Assembly: GCF_008711325.1 (NCBI RefSeq)
Contig: NZ_VXDB01000016.1
Span: 1-64,000, forward strand
Length of the DNA stretch: 64,000 bases
Direction of reading: 5' to 3'
Source: Roseibium sediminis
Lineage (GTDB): Bacteria; Pseudomonadota; Alphaproteobacteria; Rhizobiales; Stappiaceae
Below the pieces are notes generated by a model. That model was not told where the DNA came from and did no database searches. It saw only the letters and a list, made by a program, of their open reading frames with translations. Positions 61,122 through 64,000 of the stretch are shown here, piece after piece; positions within the stretch are counted from its first letter, which is position 1; the number at the start of each line of letters is the position of its first letter. Position numbers and translations under genes: made by a program.

Positions 61122-61766
61122 ATGGTGAGTGAAATTGACAAGAAAAGCTCTTCCATGCCCACCGTTTATCAGCTGAAGTCCCGTTTTCAGGACCTTCTCC
61201 GCCCTCTCTGCAACAGGCTCGCCCGCGCTGGCGTCACCGCCAATCAGGTTACGATAGGCGCGTTGGTCTTGTCTGTTGTGGAAGGCCTCGCCATTATTGC
61301 CTTCCCCGCCAGCATCTGGCCCTTTGCCCTTTTACCCGTGGTCCTGTTCGTCCGCATGGGCCTGAACGCCATCGACGGCATGCTGGCTCGCGAACACGAC
61401 CAGAAGTCAAATCTCGGCGCGATCCTCAATGAGCTAGGCGATGTGGTCTCGGACGTCGCGCTTTACCTGCCCTTTGCCGCCCTTCCCTTCATTCGCCCGG
61501 AGCTGGCCGTTGGTCTGGTGGTGCTGGCCATCATCGTGGAAATGACTGGCGTGATCGGCGTCCAGATCGGGGCGAGCCGACGCTATGACGGCCCCTTCGG
61601 CAAGAGCGACCGGGCTGTTCTCTTTGGCACCTGCGGCGCATTGATTGCCATCGGCGTGACGAGCCCGCTGCTTTTCACCATCGTGTTTTCCGTGGCGTGC
61701 GGCCTGTCCCTCTGGACTATCTGGAATCGTGCCCGCAACGCCCTTCGTGAGCTGGAGCAGGCCTGA
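61122..61766 (+). CDS. CDP-alcohol phosphatidyltransferase, YnbA-like
   Basis: A 214-aa membrane enzyme with six hydrophobic helices. The CDP-alcohol motif is seen as NAIDGMLAREHDQKSNLGAILNELGDVVSD: D-G-x2-A-R and the final D-x3-D are present, the first Asp is replaced by Asn, and the spacing before the last Asps is stretched by four residues. The same variant is found, as I recall, in E. coli YnbA. It would transfer a phosphatidyl group from CDP-diacylglycerol to an unknown alcohol. Two bases separate its stop from the next gene, a CDP-diglyceride synthase, so substrate supply is encoded with it. Confidence 0.83.
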   Translation: MVSEIDKKSSSMPTVYQLKSRFQDLLRPLCNRLARAGVTANQVTIGALVLSVVEGLAIIAFPASIWPFALLPVVLFVRMGLNAIDGMLAREHDQKSNLGAILNELGDVVSDVALYLPFAALPFIRPELAVGLVVLAIIVEMTGVIGVQIGASRRYDGPFGKSDRAVLFGTCGALIAIGVTSPLLFTIVFSVACGLSLWTIWNRARNALRELEQA

Positions 61767-61768
61767 CC

Positions 61769-62689
61769 ATGACATCCTTTCATTGGGCGATTGCCGGCAT
61801 CTGGGGACTTTTGATCCTCGCCAGCGTGATCGTGTTCGTTATCTCGAAGCGGTCTGAAAAGGATGTTAGCGAGCTGGTGCAGCGAACCCAAAGCTGGTGG
61901 GTGATGATCGGGATCTTCACGGTCGCCTTCCTCGTCAGCCCGGTTATCTCGATCATCGTGTTTGGCCTCATCAGCTTTCTGGCGCTGAAAGAGTATTTCT
62001 CGATGATCCCGACAAGGCGGGCCGACAGACGGGTTCTGCTTTGGGCCTATCTTTCGATCCCTATCCAGTATTTCTGGGTCTATGACAGCTATTACGGCAT
62101 GTTTGCGGTCTTCATTCCGGTCTACATGTTCCTGTTCCTGCCCTTTGCCAGCCTGATATCCCAGCAGACGGACGGGTTCCTGAAATCGGTCGGAACCCTG
62201 AATTGGGGCCTGATGCTCTGTGTCTTTTCCATCAGTCATGCGGCATTCCTGATCACCTTGCCGCCGGTTACCGATGGCGGCGCGGGCGGCCCCGGACTGT
62301 TGCTGTTCCTTGTGTTCCTGACCCAGTTCAATGACGTTGCCCAATACACCTGGGGCAAGATGTTCGGGCGCCACAAGATCATTCCCGGCGTCAGTCCGAA
62401 CAAGACCTGGGAAGGCTTTCTCGGAGGCGTTGGTACCACTTTCGTGCTTGCCGTTTTCACTGCACCGCTCGTCACCCCGTTTTCGTTGGGTCATGCGGCG
62501 GCAATCGGCCTGATCATCCCGGTCACCGGCTTTGTGGGAGATGTTACGGTTTCCGCCCTGAAGCGGGACCTCGGGGTCAAGGACACAGGCAGCCTCATCC
62601 CGGGTCACGGCGGCATTCTAGATCGGATCGACAGCCTGACCTTCACCGCGCCGATTTTCTTCCACTTCACCCGTTTCTTCTTCTACTAG
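61769..62689 (+). CDS. phosphatidate cytidylyltransferase, YnbB-like
   Basis: A 306-aa membrane protein with about eight helices. The C-terminal signature SPNKTWEGFLGG and SALKRDLGVKDTGSLIPGHGGILDRIDSLTFTAP match the CTP_transf_1 (CdsA) family that makes CDP-diacylglycerol from phosphatidic acid and CTP. It is the middle gene of a three-gene operon, two bases after the CDP-alcohol transferase and 11 bases before an acyltransferase. It is probably a second, dedicated CdsA rather than the housekeeping one, which usually sits with uppS and dxr. Confidence 0.88.
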   Translation: MTSFHWAIAGIWGLLILASVIVFVISKRSEKDVSELVQRTQSWWVMIGIFTVAFLVSPVISIIVFGLISFLALKEYFSMIPTRRADRRVLLWAYLSIPIQYFWVYDSYYGMFAVFIPVYMFLFLPFASLISQQTDGFLKSVGTLNWGLMLCVFSISHAAFLITLPPVTDGGAGGPGLLLFLVFLTQFNDVAQYTWGKMFGRHKIIPGVSPNKTWEGFLGGVGTTFVLAVFTAPLVTPFSLGHAAAIGLIIPVTGFVGDVTVSALKRDLGVKDTGSLIPGHGGILDRIDSLTFTAPIFFHFTRFFFY

Positions 62690-62700
62690 GCCGGAAACGC

Positions 62701-63330
62701 ATGCTGCAGAAGATCTTCTACATCTTCATCAAGATAGCGGTGCTCTTTCTGCTGGGGCTGAATGTTCGGCGCAAGGAACTCCTGCCGGACACAGGCCCGG
62801 CCATCATTGTCGCCAACCACAACAGCCATCTCGACACGATGGTCCTGATGGCCCTGATGCCCCTGGATCGCCTGAAAGACATCAAGCCGGTCGCAGCGGC
62901 CGACTATTTCTTCTCCAGCCCCAGGATGGCGTGGATCTCCGAACATGTGCTCGGCATCATCCCGGTGGAACGCAGCGGTGCCGACAAGTCCATCGACCCG
63001 CTTCAAGGCTGTTATGATGCCCTGGAGCAGAACAAGGTGCTGATCCTCTTTCCCGAAGGCTCGCGCGGCGAACCGGAGAAGATGACAGACCTGAAGAAGG
63101 GCGTATCCTATATCGCCGAGCGCTTCCCCGATGTGCCGGTCGTTCCCGTGTTCACCCATGGGCTTGGAAAGGCGCTGCCAAAGGGCTCGTGGCTGCTGGT
63201 CCCCTTCTTCTGCGACATCTTTGTGGGCGACGCGTTCAATTGGACCGGTGATCGCGCCACCTTCATGACCACCCTGCAGGAGCGGTTTCAAACGCTCTCA
63301 AAGGAAAAGAACTTTGCTTCGTGGGAATAG
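62701..63330 (+). CDS. lysophospholipid acyltransferase, PlsC family
   Basis: A 209-aa acyltransferase. An N-terminal hydrophobic helix is followed by the catalytic NHNSHLDTMVLM (H-x4-D) motif and the binding motif LFPEGSRGEPE. It should acylate a lysophosphatidate-like acceptor at the inner membrane, feeding the cytidylyltransferase encoded just upstream. GGAA precedes the ATG 62701. Its stop codon lies in the loop of a terminator hairpin. Confidence 0.88.
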   Translation: MLQKIFYIFIKIAVLFLLGLNVRRKELLPDTGPAIIVANHNSHLDTMVLMALMPLDRLKDIKPVAAADYFFSSPRMAWISEHVLGIIPVERSGADKSIDPLQGCYDALEQNKVLILFPEGSRGEPEKMTDLKKGVSYIAERFPDVPVVPVFTHGLGKALPKGSWLLVPFFCDIFVGDAFNWTGDRATFMTTLQERFQTLSKEKNFASWE

Positions 63331-63343
63331 CCCCACGAAGCAA
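63314..63343. terminator. bidirectional hairpin at the end of the lipid operon
   Basis: Perfect 12-pair stem TTGCTTCGTGGG / CCCACGAAGCAA with a six-base loop that contains the acyltransferase stop codon. It also faces the 3' end of the convergent chromate transporter gene. Confidence 0.75.
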
Positions 63344-63349
63344 TGTTGA

Positions 63350-64000
63350 TTACACCTGCGACAGCCCCCATCCCAGAGCTGCCGCGATTCCGAGGACCAG
63401 AAACAGGTTCTTGTGCCAGCGCAGCAGGAGAAGACCGCAGATAAGCGTGACGACGGGCACACGCCAGTCGAGACTGGAAAGGTCCGGGATCCAAAGGGTC
63501 AACGGCCCGTGCTTGCTTGCGCTCACCTCGCCAAAAAGAACATGCAGCGCGAACCAGACCGACAGGTTGAGCACCACGCCAACGACTGCGGCAATAATCG
63601 CCGTCAGAGCCCCCTTCAAACGCGGCTGGGCCGATATCCATTCAATGTAAGGCGCACCTGCGAAGATCCAGAGGAAACACGGCGCAAAGGTGGCCCAAAG
63701 CGCCACCACGCCTGCTACAAGGGCCAGCCCGACTCCGCCTTCCTTGAAAGCCGCCAGAAAGGCCACGAACTGGGTGACGAGAATGAGAGGCCCCGGCGTT
63801 GTCTCGGCCAAGCCGAGCCCGTCCATCATTTCCCCGGCGGTCAACCAGCCGTTCTGCGTCACCACATCCTGCGCCATATAGGCCAGAACTGCGTAGGCTC
63901 CCCCAAAGGTGACAACAGCCAGTTTTGAAAAGAACAGGCCAATTTCGCTGAGGATCGGCACGCCGGACAGGGCGCCAATGGCAATGAGGGGCACGAACCA
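63350..64000 (-). CDS. chrA: chromate transporter ChrA, C-terminal half (cut by window edge)
   Basis: At least 217 codons of a chromate ion transporter; the 5' part lies beyond the right edge, as the frame stays open to base 64000. The CHR domain signature is clear: LAVVTFGGAYAVLAYMAQDVV, NGWLTAGEMMDGLGLAETTPGPLILVTQFVAFLAAF, and helices down to WGLSQV. Only the second CHR repeat is visible, as expected for the C-terminal half of the long, two-domain type. It exports chromate or related oxyanions. It converges with the lipid operon. Confidence 0.88.
   Translation of the reverse strand, partial: WFVPLIAIGALSGVPILSEIGLFFSKLAVVTFGGAYAVLAYMAQDVVTQNGWLTAGEMMDGLGLAETTPGPLILVTQFVAFLAAFKEGGVGLALVAGVVALWATFAPCFLWIFAGAPYIEWISAQPRLKGALTAIIAAVVGVVLNLSVWFALHVLFGEVSASKHGPLTLWIPDLSSLDWRVPVVTLICGLLLLRWHKNLFLVLGIAAALGWGLSQV

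Overview
The window is chromosomal DNA from a GC-rich alphaproteobacterium. I base this on the F1-ATPase zeta subunit gene (DUF1476), the purC-purS-purQ-purL layout with a small membrane peptide gene between purS and purQ, rpsD, a short recA with a GTAC-N7-GTTC LexA-like box, monothiol Grx and BolA next to purL, and REP-like hairpins of the type common in Hyphomicrobiales. A Stappiaceae/Roseibium-like member of Hyphomicrobiales is my best guess, but the sequence does not settle the genus. I see no rRNA, tRNA, insertion sequence, prophage or CRISPR array.

Layout. 0-8 kb: HpcH/HpaI aldolase and ATPase zeta (minus), then the purine genes purC, purS, a 35-aa membrane peptide, purQ and DUF2164, an inserted AraC-type regulator, then purL, bolA and grxD. 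8-21 kb: a DUF427-adenylate cyclase fusion, ttcA, an AT-rich orphan secreted protein, rpsD, an EAL/CBS/GGDEF protein, murI, trmJ, a GNAT/XRE-cupin pair, a stand-alone KAS II gene and an HdeD-like membrane protein. 21-30.7 kb: a gamma-butyrobetaine dioxygenase-like gene behind a 100-base hairpin, an Ig-repeat autotransporter, REP-like hairpins, monomeric NADP isocitrate dehydrogenase, an orphan lipase and a thioredoxin-GNAT fusion. 30.7-38 kb: an accessory block (OsmC, MddA-like methyltransferase, divergent HxlR regulator), a cobalamin-riboswitch-controlled cbiM, gltS and the divergent katG/oxyR pair.

38-53 kb: a GGDEF-EAL protein, a chemoreceptor, a second (dimeric-type) isocitrate dehydrogenase, two overlapping GST genes, small secreted and membrane proteins, a cyclic-nucleotide-gated K+ channel, alaS and recA. 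53-64 kb: psuK-psuG (pseudouridine catabolism), a three-gene coiled-coil/membrane operon of unknown function followed by a lipoprotein, a VOC/TetR divergent pair with two matching operators, a phospholipid operon (CDP-alcohol phosphatidyltransferase, CDP-diglyceride synthase, acyltransferase), and a chromate transporter cut by the right edge.

Themes: nucleotide second messengers recur (an adenylate cyclase, a CNBD channel, two c-di-GMP proteins). Redox and thiol defence also recurs (KatG/OxyR, OsmC, Grx, GSTs, HxlR with an N-terminal Cys). The strongest candidates for undescribed biology are the coiled-coil operon at 55.6-59.4 kb, the HxlR/MddA/OsmC block, the DUF427-cyclase with a hairpin over its start codon, the thioredoxin-GNAT fusion and the long hairpin before the dioxygenase gene.
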